From positions 62,001 to 126,000 of the forward strand of contig CBFGXE010000003.1 in assembly GCA_965652645.1 (NCBI GenBank): 64,000 bases of DNA, in the 5' to 3' direction. Source of the stretch: ZC4RG30 sp965652645 (GTDB taxonomy: Bacteria; Pseudomonadota; Gammaproteobacteria; Steroidobacterales; Steroidobacteraceae). Under the pieces are notes generated by a model. That model searched no databases, was not told where the DNA came from, and worked only from the letters and a program-made list of their open reading frames with translations. Both the position numbers and the translations under genes were made by a program. The first letter of the stretch is position 1. The number at the start of each line of letters is the position of its first letter. Positions 43,269-51,691 of this stretch are shown here, piece after piece.

Positions 43269-43961
43269 ATGTGGCAATTTGGCGAGATGGAGCGCGAAGC
43301 GCTTGCCCTGAGCCTGGCCGTGGCCCTGCGCGCAGTTGCCATAAACCTGCTGCCGGCGGTGGTCATCGCCTGGCTGCTTACCCGACGCCGTTTTCCGGGC
43401 CGCATGCTGCTGGATGCCTTCGTGCACCTGCCGCTGGTGCTGCCCCCCGTGGTGGTGGGCTACCTGCTGCTGCTGCTGCTGGGCACGCGCGGCCCGGTGG
43501 GCGGCTGGCTGGACCGGACCTTCGACATCCAGCTCACCTTTTCCACCCTGGGCGCGGCGGTGGCCACGGCGGTGATGTCCTTCCCGCTGATGGTGCGCGC
43601 CATGCGCATCTCGCTGGAGAACGTGGACACGGGACTGGAAGAGGCGGCACGCACGCTGGGCGCCTCGCCCTGGCGACGTTTCCGCACCATCACGCTGCCC
43701 CTGATGCTGCCCGGCGTGCTGGCCGGCGCGATCACTGCCTTCGCCGCGGGACTGGGCGAGTTCGGCGCCGTGATCACCTTCGTGTCGAACATCCCCGGGG
43801 AGACGCGCACGCTGCCGCTGGCCCTGTACACGGCGCTGCAGTCACCCGACGGGGATGCCACGGCGGCGCGCCTGGCGGCGCTGTCGCTGGCGCTGGGACT
43901 GGCCGGCCTGCTGGCTTCCGAATGGCTGGCGCGGCACCTGCGCCGCTGGCTGGGCAAGTGA
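43269..43961 (+). CDS. modB: Molybdate ABC transporter permease ModB
   Basis: A 230-residue inner-membrane permease with about five helices. The EAA loop, EEAARTLGASPWRRFRTITL (about 124-143), contacts the ATPase. FVHLPLVLPPVVVGYLLL and AFAAGLGEFGAVITFVSNIP are typical of ModB. The family imports molybdate or tungstate. ATG 43269 was chosen; an ATG at 43287 is in frame. TATCCT lies 8 bases before the start. modC follows with 1 base between stop and start. The substrate-binding protein gene modA is missing here. Confidence 0.93.
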   Translation: MWQFGEMEREALALSLAVALRAVAINLLPAVVIAWLLTRRRFPGRMLLDAFVHLPLVLPPVVVGYLLLLLLGTRGPVGGWLDRTFDIQLTFSTLGAAVATAVMSFPLMVRAMRISLENVDTGLEEAARTLGASPWRRFRTITLPLMLPGVLAGAITAFAAGLGEFGAVITFVSNIPGETRTLPLALYTALQSPDGDATAARLAALSLALGLAGLLASEWLARHLRRWLGK

Positions 43962-43962
43962 C

Positions 43963-45045
43963 GTGCTGAACGTTGCGCTGCAAGTGGCGCGCGGGCGTTT
44001 TGCACTGGATGCGCGCTTCGCCTCGCCCACGCCCGGCGTCACCGCCCTGTTCGGCCGCTCCGGCTGCGGCAAGACCACGCTGGTGAATGCGCTGGCGGGC
44101 CTGCTGCCCACGCGCGGCAGCATCGAGCTCGACGGGGAGACCTGGCTGGACAGCGCCCGCGGCATCGGCGTGCCGGCCGAGCGGCGTCGCATCGGCTATG
44201 TGTTCCAGGATGCGCGGCTGTTCCCGCACTACACAGTGCGCGGCAACCTGCTGTACGGCGCACCACAAGGTGGCGACGTGCGCAGGTTCGACGACGTGGT
44301 GGAGCTGCTGGGGCTGGCCGGCCTCCTGGCACGCCGTCCCGGCTCGCTGTCCGGCGGCGAGCGCCAGCGCGTGGCGCTGGGCCGTGCACTGCTTTCCGGG
44401 CCAAGGCTGCTGCTGCTGGATGAACCGCTCGCCTCGCTTGATGTGTCGCGTCGCGAGGAAGTGCTGCCTTACCTGGAGCGCCTGCGCGACGCCTTCGCCA
44501 TCCCGATGGTGTTCGTCAGCCACCAGTTCGACGAGGTGCTGCGCCTGGCCACGCACCTGGTCGTGCTGGATGAAGGACGCGTGGTGGCTGCCGGCAGCAT
44601 CGGCGCGGTGAGCCTGGAGCCGGCGCTGCGCGCCATCGTGGGCGTGGATGCCGTGGGCGCGGTGGTGGACGGCACGGTGGAAACCGTATCGCCCGACCAG
44701 GGCCTTTCAACGGTGCTGATCGGCGCCGACAGCCGCCTGTTCGTCAGCTCGTTGGCGCTGGTGCCTCGCCAGAAGGTGCGCCTGCAGCTGCTGGCGCGCG
44801 ACCTGATCCTCGCCGTGGAGGAACCGCGCGGCCTGTCGGTGCGCAACCAGCTGCGCGGACAGGTGGTGTCCATCACGCAGGATGGCGGCGCCTGCCTCAT
44901 CGCGGTGGACATCGGCGGCGCCACGCTGCTGGCACGCATCAGCGCCGCGGCCACGCGCGAGCTGGCGCTGGCGCCGGGCAGGCCGGTGTGGGCACTGGTG
45001 AAGGCGGTGTCGTTCAGCGCGCACCCGCACGGCGTGGGCAGGTAG
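43963..45045 (+). CDS. modC: Molybdate ABC transporter ATPase ModC
   Basis: A 360-residue ATPase. Walker A is FGRSGCGKTTLVNALAG (about 27-43), signature LSGGERQRVALGRALL (about 128-143), Walker B LLLLDEPLASLD, and the H-loop FVSHQFDEVLRLA. A C-terminal TOBE/Mop domain (about 290-360, SVRNQLRGQVVSITQDGGA) binds oxyanion in ModC proteins and separates it from other ABC ATPases. The GTG at 43963 was chosen because translation there gives the normal N-terminus; the frame further upstream overlaps modB. Confidence 0.94.
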   Translation: MLNVALQVARGRFALDARFASPTPGVTALFGRSGCGKTTLVNALAGLLPTRGSIELDGETWLDSARGIGVPAERRRIGYVFQDARLFPHYTVRGNLLYGAPQGGDVRRFDDVVELLGLAGLLARRPGSLSGGERQRVALGRALLSGPRLLLLDEPLASLDVSRREEVLPYLERLRDAFAIPMVFVSHQFDEVLRLATHLVVLDEGRVVAAGSIGAVSLEPALRAIVGVDAVGAVVDGTVETVSPDQGLSTVLIGADSRLFVSSLALVPRQKVRLQLLARDLILAVEEPRGLSVRNQLRGQVVSITQDGGACLIAVDIGGATLLARISAAATRELALAPGRPVWALVKAVSFSAHPHGVGR

Positions 45046-45063
45046 CCGCACCCGCGCCACGGC

Positions 45064-46380
45064 TCACGCGCCGCGCTGGACCTCGCCGGCATGCAGCCCC
45101 TGCGCGCTGCGCGGCTGCACCAGCAGCTTGTCGATGACCAGCCCGTCCATGTCCACCACCTCGATCGACAGGTCGCGCCAGGCCAGCTTCTCGCCGGGCA
45201 CCGGCAGCCGGCCCAGGTGCCAGAGCACGAAGCCGGCCATGGTGTTGTAGTTGTCGCCGCGCGCCAGGTCCTTGCGGGCCAGCGCACGCTCGACCTCGTG
45301 GATGGACAGGTGGCCGTCGATCAGCCAGCTGCCGTCCTCGCGCGGCACCGCACCGGCTGCGTCGCGGCTGCCCATGTCCGGCAGGTCGCCGGCAATGGCC
45401 TTGAGGATGTCGGCCGGCGTGACCAGCCCCTCGATGCCGCCGTATTCATTGGTCACCACGCCAAGGTGCACGCTGGATCGGCGGAAGGTCTCCAGCAGCT
45501 TGAACACCGAGATGCTCTCGGGCACGTGCAGCGGCGGCTGCACGTCGGCGTCGAGGTCGAGGTGGCCGCGCCGCAGGGCCTCGCCCAGGTTCGCCAGCGA
45601 CACCACGCCGATCAGCTGCTCGAGCTCCCCGCGGCAAAGCAGGAAGCGCGCATGGCCGCTGCGGCGCGCCTCATCCCAAAGCGTGGCCACCGGCTCGCCG
45701 GCATCCAGCCAGAGGATGTCGCCACGCGGCACCATGATGGAGCCGATGCTGCGGTCGGCCAGGCGCAGCACCGAGTCGATCATCTCGGCCTCGTGCCGGT
45801 GCAGCGCGCCGGTCTGCATGCCCTCGGTGGCCAGCGCGCGCACGTCATCATCGGTGACTTCCGACTGGCGTGATTCCGCAGGCACCAGCTTCAGCAGCGC
45901 GTTGGTGGATCGCTGCAGCAGCCACACCAGCGGCGCGCCGAAGCGCGCGATGACCTGCATGGGAATGGCCACCAGCACGGCCCAGCGGTCGGCATAGGCC
46001 AGCGCCAGGCGCTTGGGCACCAGCTCGCCGAGCACGATGGAGAAATACGTCATCACCACCACGATCAGGCCGTAGGCCAGTTCCTCGGCATAGGGCTCCA
46101 TGCGCGGTTCCAGCGAGGTGAACCACGCCGCCAGTCCGGCCGAATAGGCCGCGCCGCTGTACACGCCGGTGAGGATGCCCACCAGGGTGATGCCCACCTG
46201 CACCGAGGAAAGCAGTCGCGTGGGATCGGACAGCAGGATGAGCGCGGCCTTTGCGCCGCGATGCCCCGACTCGGCCAGGGCCTTCAACCGCGAGCGGCGC
46301 GCGGAGACCAGCGCCAGTTCGGCGGAGGCGAACAATCCGTTCAGGACGATGAGGCCGAAGATGACCGCGGCAGCGCGCAT
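45064..46380 (-). CDS. CorC/HlyC-family (DUF21-CBS) membrane protein
   Basis: A 438-residue protein of the CNNM/HlyC-CorC group: a DUF21 membrane domain with about four helices (1-200, SAELALVSARRSRLKAL near 20), two CBS domains (about 215-340, SIGSIMVPRGDILWLD, VVTNEYGGIEGLVTPADILKAI), and a C-terminal CorC_HlyC FAD-like domain (about 350-430). The family is linked to magnesium and cobalt efflux. A seven-codon ORF ends immediately before its ATG. The GC-rich sequence before the start lacks a Shine-Dalgarno motif. Confidence 0.92.
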   Translation of the reverse strand: MRAAAVIFGLIVLNGLFASAELALVSARRSRLKALAESGHRGAKAALILLSDPTRLLSSVQVGITLVGILTGVYSGAAYSAGLAAWFTSLEPRMEPYAEELAYGLIVVVMTYFSIVLGELVPKRLALAYADRWAVLVAIPMQVIARFGAPLVWLLQRSTNALLKLVPAESRQSEVTDDDVRALATEGMQTGALHRHEAEMIDSVLRLADRSIGSIMVPRGDILWLDAGEPVATLWDEARRSGHARFLLCRGELEQLIGVVSLANLGEALRRGHLDLDADVQPPLHVPESISVFKLLETFRRSSVHLGVVTNEYGGIEGLVTPADILKAIAGDLPDMGSRDAAGAVPREDGSWLIDGHLSIHEVERALARKDLARGDNYNTMAGFVLWHLGRLPVPGEKLAWRDLSIEVVDMDGLVIDKLLVQPRSAQGLHAGEVQRGA

Positions 46381-46401
46381 CTAGGGGTGCGGTATTTCCA
46401 T
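46381..46401 (-). other. Putative 6-residue leader ORF abutting the CorC-like gene
   Basis: MEIPHP-stop ends with TAG directly followed by the main ATG (TAGATG). TATGAT (46417-46412) lies 10 bases before its ATG, so it would be near the 5' end of the mRNA. Coupled re-initiation is possible; chance cannot be excluded at this length. Confidence 0.25.
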
Positions 46402-46458
46402 GCGAGCTGGCATCATAGCGCGCTTTCCGGCCCGTATTTCCGCAACGCAGCGCCCATC

Positions 46459-46779
46459 ATGAAAACCGTGCACACCTTCCGCGGCGTGGTGATGAACAAG
46501 CCCGTGAAACAGCCGCAGTCAAAGCCCGCCAGCACCGGGCCGGCGAAAATCCGCGTGTCGCGCGAGACGGCCGGACGCGGCGGCAAGGGCGTTACCGTCA
46601 TCACGGGCCTGCCGCTGGCCGGAGAGGCCCTGGAGGCGCTGGCGGCACAGCTGAAGCGCTCCTGCGGAGCGGGCGGTGCGGCCCGGGGAGACCGCATCGA
46701 AATCCAGGGCGAACACCGTGACCGGCTCGTGGCTGAACTGGTGCGACTGGGCTACGATGCAAAACGCGCCGGAGGTTGA
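46459..46779 (+). CDS. yciH: SUI1-family translation factor YciH
   Basis: A 106-residue SUI1/eIF1-like protein. The C-terminal domain includes KIRVSRETAGRGGKGVTVIT and KRSCGAGGAARGDRIEIQGE and ends LGYDAKRAGG, close to E. coli YciH. Such proteins bind the small ribosomal subunit and may affect initiation fidelity. ATG 46459 is the longer start; ATG 46492 (95 residues) is an equally plausible one and neither has a strong ribosome binding site. A translation-initiation factor is notable in a region where leaderless mRNAs look common. Confidence 0.85.
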   Translation: MKTVHTFRGVVMNKPVKQPQSKPASTGPAKIRVSRETAGRGGKGVTVITGLPLAGEALEALAAQLKRSCGAGGAARGDRIEIQGEHRDRLVAELVRLGYDAKRAGG

Positions 46780-46801
46780 CGCGCTGCCCCGGGAGACCGC
46801 C

Positions 46802-47077
46802 ATGTCCGCAAGAGTCCTGCCTGCCGCCCTGCTCGCCGCTGCCCTGCTGGGCCTCGGGGCCTGCGCCGCGCAGCCGGCTGCGCCACTGGCCGCCAACGAC
46901 AACGCGGCCCCCGACCACGACAACTGCACACCCACCGGTTCGCGCATCCGCTCGCGCGACGGCGACTGCACGCCCAAGGGTTATCCCTTCCGCAGCTATT
47001 CAGCCGAAGAGCTGCAGAACACCGGCCAGATCAGCCTCGGTGAAGCGCTGCGGCAGATAGACCCGGCCTTCCGGTAG
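46802..47077 (+). CDS. Small lipoprotein with a TonB-receptor plug-like motif (91 aa)
   Basis: A signal with lipobox LGAC gives a mature lipoprotein of about 70 residues. It contains CTPTGSRIRSRDGDC (about 42-56, a Cys pair) then FRSYSAEELQNTGQISLGEAL (about 65-84, given in part), ending RQIDPAFR. The order TGSRIRxxD...P...YSxEELxxTGxxSLxEALR parallels the N-terminal plug of TonB-dependent receptors (compare TGSHVRRD in the receptor at 39165). GGGAG is 7 bases before the ATG. It starts 22 bases after yciH. I know similar small proteins in xanthomonads only as uncharacterised. Function unknown. Confidence 0.75.
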   Translation: MSARVLPAALLAAALLGLGACAAQPAAPLAANDNAAPDHDNCTPTGSRIRSRDGDCTPKGYPFRSYSAEELQNTGQISLGEALRQIDPAFR

Positions 47078-47102
47078 CCAACACCGCGGGCGCGGCGGGA
47101 GT

Positions 47103-47570
47103 TCAGCGGCTCACCGGGCCTTGGAGGGCCGTGAGCGGCATCACCTCGAGCTGCACCGTGAATTCCGGCTCGCCACCGTCGAACTTGATGGTGAGCGGCA
47201 CCTTCTGGCCGGGCACCAGCGCGGTCTTCAGCGCGCCGAGCATCAGGTGGATTCCACCCGGCTCCAGCCGCAGGGTTTCTCCGGGCTGCACTGCCAGCAT
47301 CGCCAGGGGCCACATGCGGGTCATGCCCTTCTCGTCGATGCTGGTGCGGTGCAGGGTGACCTCGTCGCTCACCGGGGAGACGACCTTCAGCAGCTTGCGC
47401 TCCTCGTCGCCCGAGTTGGTGAAGGTGAGGTAGCCGGCGGCGGTCTTCGCCCCCGGGGTGGTGGCACGGGCCCAGCCGCCGCTGGCCCTGACCTCGGCGA
47501 GGCTCGTCAGGGGAAGCGCCAGGCCCAGCGCCAGCGCCGCCAGGGCCGGGGTGCGGAATGCGGTGTTCAT
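47103..47570 (-). CDS. Periplasmic copper chaperone PCu(A)C
   Basis: A 155-residue protein: signal peptide (about 1-25), then GGWARATTPGAKTAAGYLTF (about 31-50), and the copper ligands spread as His and Met in LHRTSIDEKGMTRMWPL (about 75-91) and the HxM of GGIHLMLGALK (about 107). The family delivers Cu(I), often to cytochrome oxidase. No oxidase or Sco gene is adjacent. TAGAAT lies exactly 6 bases before the ATG. Confidence 0.92.
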   Translation of the reverse strand: MNTAFRTPALAALALGLALPLTSLAEVRASGGWARATTPGAKTAAGYLTFTNSGDEERKLLKVVSPVSDEVTLHRTSIDEKGMTRMWPLAMLAVQPGETLRLEPGGIHLMLGALKTALVPGQKVPLTIKFDGGEPEFTVQLEVMPLTALQGPVSR

Positions 47571-47576
47571 GCGTCC

Positions 47577-47582
47577 ATTCTA
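47577..47582 (-). promoter_or_regulatory. -10 element TAGAAT of the copper chaperone gene
   Basis: TAGAAT on the minus strand (5 of 6 consensus bases) ends 6 bases before the ATG at 47570, predicting a leaderless mRNA. No Shine-Dalgarno sequence is present. Confidence 0.55.
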
Positions 47583-47627
47583 CCTCTAAGCTTCGCGCCC
47601 CATGTCCCGCCACCACCCCTGTTCCGC

Positions 47628-49571
47628 ATGCTGAAGTTCGACGCCGTCACCCTGCGCCGCGGCCCGCGCGTGCTGTTCGCGGGGGCCAGTTTCAGCCTGT
47701 TCCGCGGCGAAAAAGTCGGCATCACCGGCGAGAACGGCAGCGGCAAGTCCAGCCTGCTGGCGCTGGTGCGCGGCCAGCTGCAGCCGGACGAGGGGCATTT
47801 CGAAATGCCCTCGAACCTGGCCATGGCCCATGTGGCGCAGGAGCTGGACGCCAGCGACCGGCACGCGATCGAGTTCGTGCTCGACGGTGACGAGGAGCTG
47901 CGCGAGCTGGAGGCCGGGATCGCCGCGGCCGAGGCCGCGCATGACACCGACGGCACGCGCCTGGCCAACCTCTACACGCGTTATGCCGGCATCGGCGGCT
48001 ACGACGCGCGCGCGCGCGCCGCGCGGCTCATGCATGGCCTGGGTTTCGCGACCGCCGACGAGACGCGCGCGGTGCGCGAGTTCTCCGGTGGCTGGCGCGT
48101 GCGCCTGAACGTGGCGCGCGCGCTGATGTGCCGCTCCGACCTGCTGCTGCTGGACGAGCCCACCAACCACCTGGACCTCGACGCCATCGTGTGGCTGGAA
48201 GGCTGGCTGAAGGACTACCAGGGCACGCTGCTGCTGATTGCGCACGACCGCGAGTTCCTCGACCGCGTGGTGAACCGCATCGTCAACATCGAGCAGCAGA
48301 AGGCCACGGTCTACACCGGCAACTACAGCGACTTCGAGGAAACGCGCGCCGCCACGCTGGCGCAGCAGTCCGCGCTGCATGCCAGGCAGCAGCGCGAAAT
48401 CGCGCACATGGAGGACTTCGTGCGCCGCTTCCGCGCCAAGGCCAGCAAGGCCCGCCAGGCGCAGAGCCGCATCAAGGCGCTGGAGCGCATGCAGCGCATC
48501 GCGCCGGCGCACGTGGACTCGCCGTTCGAGTTCAGCTTCGCCGAGCCGCTGAAGCTGCCGCGCCCGCTGCTGGCCATCCAGCAGCAGTCGGCCGGTTACG
48601 GGGACCGCGTGCTGCTGTCGGGCGTGAGCCTCACGGTGTATCCGGGGGACCGCATCTCGCTGCTGGGCCGCAATGGCGCCGGCAAGTCCACGCTGATCAA
48701 GCTGCTGGCCGGCGAGCTGGAGCCACGCAGCGGCACGCGCGATGACGCGCGCGATCTTTCCGTGGGTTATTTCGCCCAGCACCAGCTCGAGCAGCTGGAT
48801 CCCGCCGCCTCCGCGCTGCTGCACCTGCAGCGCCTGGCCCAGAAGTCGGGCCAGCGTCCTTCCGAGCAGGAGCAGCGCAACTACCTGGCGACCTTCGGCT
48901 TCCGCGGTGACCGCGTGTTCGAACCCGTCGGTCCCTTCTCCGGCGGCGAGAAGGCGCGCCTTGCGCTGGCGCTGGTGGCCTGGCCCAGGCCCAACCTGCT
49001 GCTGCTGGACGAGCCCACCAACCACCTGGACCTGGAGATGCGCCAGGCGCTGGCCATGGCGCTGCAGGAGTATGCCGGCGCAGTGATCATGGTGTCCCAC
49101 GACCGCCACCTGCTCGCCACGGTGACCGACCGCTTCCTGCTGGTGGCGGGCGGAGCGGTGCAGGACTTCGATGGTGACCTGGACGACTACGCCCGCTGGC
49201 TGGCCAGGGGCGGGGCAGCGGCCCTGCCGAACACGTCGGCACCGGCAGGTCCCGCGCCGCAGAAGCCGCAGCAGAAACCACAGCAGGCGAAGCGCGAAGG
49301 CAGCGCGCAGCGCAAGCCGGAAGCCGCGGGACAGAAGTCCCTCTCCTCGCTGCGCTCGCGCCTGGCGCGCGTGGAGAAGAGGATGCAGGAGCTGGCGGTG
49401 GAGGCCGCGGAGCTGGATCGCGAGCTGGCGGACCCGGCGCTCTATGAACCGGGGGCGCGAACACGGCAGATGGACGTGACCGCCCGGCGCGCGCGCATCG
49501 CGCAGGAAACCGCAACCGTGGAAGCCGAGTGGCTGGAACTCACCGAGGAGCTGGAGCGCGCCTCAGCCTGA
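47628..49571 (+). CDS. yheS: ABC-F ATPase YheS-like
   Basis: A 647-residue ABC-F protein with two ABC domains and no membrane segment. Domain 1: Walker A GENGSGKSSLLALV (about 34), signature FSGGWRVRLNVARAL, Walker B LLLLDEPTNHLDLD. The linker P-site tolerance region is about 240-300. Domain 2: GRNGAGKSTLIKLL, FSGGEKARLALAL, LLLLDEPTNHLDLE. A Gln/Lys-rich spacer and a C-terminal coiled coil (about 560-647) follow. Members rescue or regulate ribosomes. The last 9 bases overlap the end of convergent ribA. No ribosome binding site is evident. Confidence 0.93.
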   Translation: MLKFDAVTLRRGPRVLFAGASFSLFRGEKVGITGENGSGKSSLLALVRGQLQPDEGHFEMPSNLAMAHVAQELDASDRHAIEFVLDGDEELRELEAGIAAAEAAHDTDGTRLANLYTRYAGIGGYDARARAARLMHGLGFATADETRAVREFSGGWRVRLNVARALMCRSDLLLLDEPTNHLDLDAIVWLEGWLKDYQGTLLLIAHDREFLDRVVNRIVNIEQQKATVYTGNYSDFEETRAATLAQQSALHARQQREIAHMEDFVRRFRAKASKARQAQSRIKALERMQRIAPAHVDSPFEFSFAEPLKLPRPLLAIQQQSAGYGDRVLLSGVSLTVYPGDRISLLGRNGAGKSTLIKLLAGELEPRSGTRDDARDLSVGYFAQHQLEQLDPAASALLHLQRLAQKSGQRPSEQEQRNYLATFGFRGDRVFEPVGPFSGGEKARLALALVAWPRPNLLLLDEPTNHLDLEMRQALAMALQEYAGAVIMVSHDRHLLATVTDRFLLVAGGAVQDFDGDLDDYARWLARGGAAALPNTSAPAGPAPQKPQQKPQQAKREGSAQRKPEAAGQKSLSSLRSRLARVEKRMQELAVEAAELDRELADPALYEPGARTRQMDVTARRARIAQETATVEAEWLELTEELERASA

Positions 49572-50711
49572 GTCCTTCTCGGGGATGAGGTGTCCCGCCC
49601 GCTCGCGCTTGGTGCGCAGGTAGCGCGCGTTGTGCGTGTTGGGTTCGGCCAGCAGCGACTCCATCTCTTCCACGTCGATGCCGCGCGCGCGCAGCTCGCG
49701 CACCTTGTGCGGGCTGTTGGTGAGCAGCCGGATGCGCGTGAAACCCAGTTGCCGCAGCATGGTGGCGGCGATGGCATAGCTGCGTTCATCGGCCCTGAAA
49801 CCCAGGTGCCGGTCGGCATCCACGGTGTCGAGGCCGGAGTCCTGCAGCTGGTAGGCACGCAGCTTGTTGGCAAGGCCGATGCCGCGACCTTCCTGCGCCA
49901 GGTAGAGCAGCACGCCGCCGCCCTCGTCATGCAGGCGTTTCACCGCCGTCTGCAGCTGCTCGCCGCAGTCACAGCGCAGGCTGCCCAGCAGGTCGCCGGT
50001 GAAACAGGAGGAATGCGCCCGCACCGGCACCACGGTGCCTGGATCCGGGTCGCCCACCACCACGGCCACATGTTCGCTGGCATCCCGCCGGTCGCGGAAC
50101 AGCACCAGGCGGCTGTTCTCCTCCTCGCGCAGCGGTACCCGCGCCTCGCTGACGCGCAGCAGGTCTTCGGCCGCGGGCAGGGAATAACGCTCCACCTGGT
50201 CGACGCTGACGGCCAGCACCGAGGCGGGCACGGGTCCGGCCACCACTTCGGACACCAGCAGCGCGGGCAGCAGCTGCGCGCTCTTGGCCAGCGTGACGGC
50301 AGCGATGCTCAGTGCATCGGCACAGGTGACATGCGGCACGCCCTCGCCCAGTGCGCGGCGCCAGCCATCGGCCTCCCAATGCCGGCCCAGCTCCTGCAGC
50401 TGCGCGGCGTTGCGCCCCGCCGGCGACAGCAGCAGCACTTCATCGGATTCGCAGGGCACGCCCAGCGCCGCGGCGCGCGCGCCGGTGACCACCAGCATTG
50501 AACCGGCCCGGGCCAGCGCATGTTCGACCAGCGGGGTTTCCGCCGTCTCCAGCGCCACCACCAGGCGCCAGGCACGGCCCGCTGCTTCGCGCACGGCGAT
50601 GGCGCGGCCGCGGCGCAGTTCCGCCAGCGCACGATCCACGGCCACCAGCGCGGCGTCGCCCTGCGGCGGCTCGGGGGCGCGGAGGATGGATTGCAGGCGG
50701 GAACCGGACAT
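49563..50711 (-). CDS. ribA: GTP cyclohydrolase II with degenerate RibB-like N-domain
   Basis: A 382-residue protein. The C-terminal 200 residues are GTP cyclohydrolase II: zinc ligands in SSCFTGDLLGSLRCDCGEQL (about 232-251), YLAQEGRGIGLANKLRAY, and RIRLLTNSPHKV. The N-terminal ~180 residues resemble a 3,4-DHBP synthase fold (ALAELRRGRAIAV) but lack the usual acidic active-site cluster, so only the cyclohydrolase reaction (first step of riboflavin synthesis) is predicted. TAGGCT is 7 bases before the ATG. Convergent overlap with yheS. Confidence 0.9.
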   Translation of the reverse strand: MSGSRLQSILRAPEPPQGDAALVAVDRALAELRRGRAIAVREAAGRAWRLVVALETAETPLVEHALARAGSMLVVTGARAAALGVPCESDEVLLLSPAGRNAAQLQELGRHWEADGWRRALGEGVPHVTCADALSIAAVTLAKSAQLLPALLVSEVVAGPVPASVLAVSVDQVERYSLPAAEDLLRVSEARVPLREEENSRLVLFRDRRDASEHVAVVVGDPDPGTVVPVRAHSSCFTGDLLGSLRCDCGEQLQTAVKRLHDEGGGVLLYLAQEGRGIGLANKLRAYQLQDSGLDTVDADRHLGFRADERSYAIAATMLRQLGFTRIRLLTNSPHKVRELRARGIDVEEMESLLAEPNTHNARYLRTKRERAGHLIPEKDSG

Positions 50712-50718
50712 GCGCGAG

Positions 50719-50724
50719 AGCCTA
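50719..50724 (-). promoter_or_regulatory. -10-like element TAGGCT of ribA
   Basis: TAGGCT on the minus strand fits TANNNT and ends 7 bases before the ribA ATG (50711). It is weaker than the others (4 of 6 consensus bases). Confidence 0.35.
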
Positions 50725-50737
50725 CTCCAGATGGCCT

Positions 50738-51673
50738 TCAGCGGCCGAGCGTGCGCTGCAGGAAACCGGTCACGCGATCCGCCGCCTCGCCGGGGCCGAA
50801 GAAGGGCCGCGCCACGTGCCCCACGCCGGGCACGATGACGAGTTCGGCGACCAGGCCGGCGCGACGGTAGGCGCCATCCAGCTCCAGTGCCTGGTTCACG
50901 GGAATGTTCAGGTCCTGGTCGCCGTGCAGGATGATCAGCGGCGGATCATTGCGGTCCACATGCGCCACGGGGCTGGCGAGGCGCGCCAGGTCCGGCACTT
51001 CCCCGGGCAAACCGCCCAGCAGCATCTGCACCGCCGGCACGCGCAGCTTCAATCCGTCGGGCGTGGACTGCGGGATGACGGTCTCCAGGTTGTATGCGCC
51101 CACCCAGGCCACGATGGCCTGCACATCGGAAGACTGCCCGGGGTGCGTGCCCACGTTGCCTTCCAGTTCCTTGTGCCCATTGGTCACGCCCACCAGCGCC
51201 GCCAGGTGGCCGCCCGAGGAGGACCCGGACACCGCGATGCGGTCGGCCCGGTAGCCATACTTCGCCGCGTTCGCGCGCAGGAAGCGGATGCCGGCCTTGA
51301 TGTCGTGCACGTTGGCGGGGAAACGCGCCTCCTCGCTGGAGCGGAAGTTGAGGCTGGCCACGGCATAACCGCGCTCGACCAGGAAGGGCGGCGCCTCTTC
51401 CTTGTCGCCCAGCCGCCAGGCGCCGCCGTGCAGGTAGACCACCAGGGGCGGATTCGGCACTCCGGCGGGCATGTGCAGGTCGAGCAGCAGGGTTTGCGTG
51501 CCCACCTGCGCGTAGGGGATGTCGAGCTGGCTCTGGATGGCGGGATTGGCCGCCGGTGCAGGCGCGCCCGCCAGCGCAGCCACGGGGGCGCACAGCAGCA
51601 GCGCCAGCAGCTTGCCGGCCAGGGCCCGTCTCGTCTCAGGGATGCGCCACACGAGCGCATTCTGGCCCCGCAC
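50738..51673 (-). CDS. Exported alpha/beta hydrolase (esterase/lipase-like)
   Basis: A 311-residue protein (start GTG 51673; a GTG about 24 bases inside is also possible) with a signal-like hydrophobic segment (about 17-36). The oxyanion hole HGGAW is near residue 85, the nucleophile Ser in SGSSSGGHLAAL (near 150), the Asp probably in HGDQDLNIPVN, and the His in PGVGHVARPF. It resembles BD-FAE/hormone-sensitive-lipase-like esterases. Substrate unknown. It begins 18 bases after the GGDEF/EAL gene on the same strand. Confidence 0.87.
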   Translation of the reverse strand: MRGQNALVWRIPETRRALAGKLLALLLCAPVAALAGAPAPAANPAIQSQLDIPYAQVGTQTLLLDLHMPAGVPNPPLVVYLHGGAWRLGDKEEAPPFLVERGYAVASLNFRSSEEARFPANVHDIKAGIRFLRANAAKYGYRADRIAVSGSSSGGHLAALVGVTNGHKELEGNVGTHPGQSSDVQAIVAWVGAYNLETVIPQSTPDGLKLRVPAVQMLLGGLPGEVPDLARLASPVAHVDRNDPPLIILHGDQDLNIPVNQALELDGAYRRAGLVAELVIVPGVGHVARPFFGPGEAADRVTGFLQRTLGR

Positions 51674-51691
51674 GGGGGCCCGGGCAACCGA

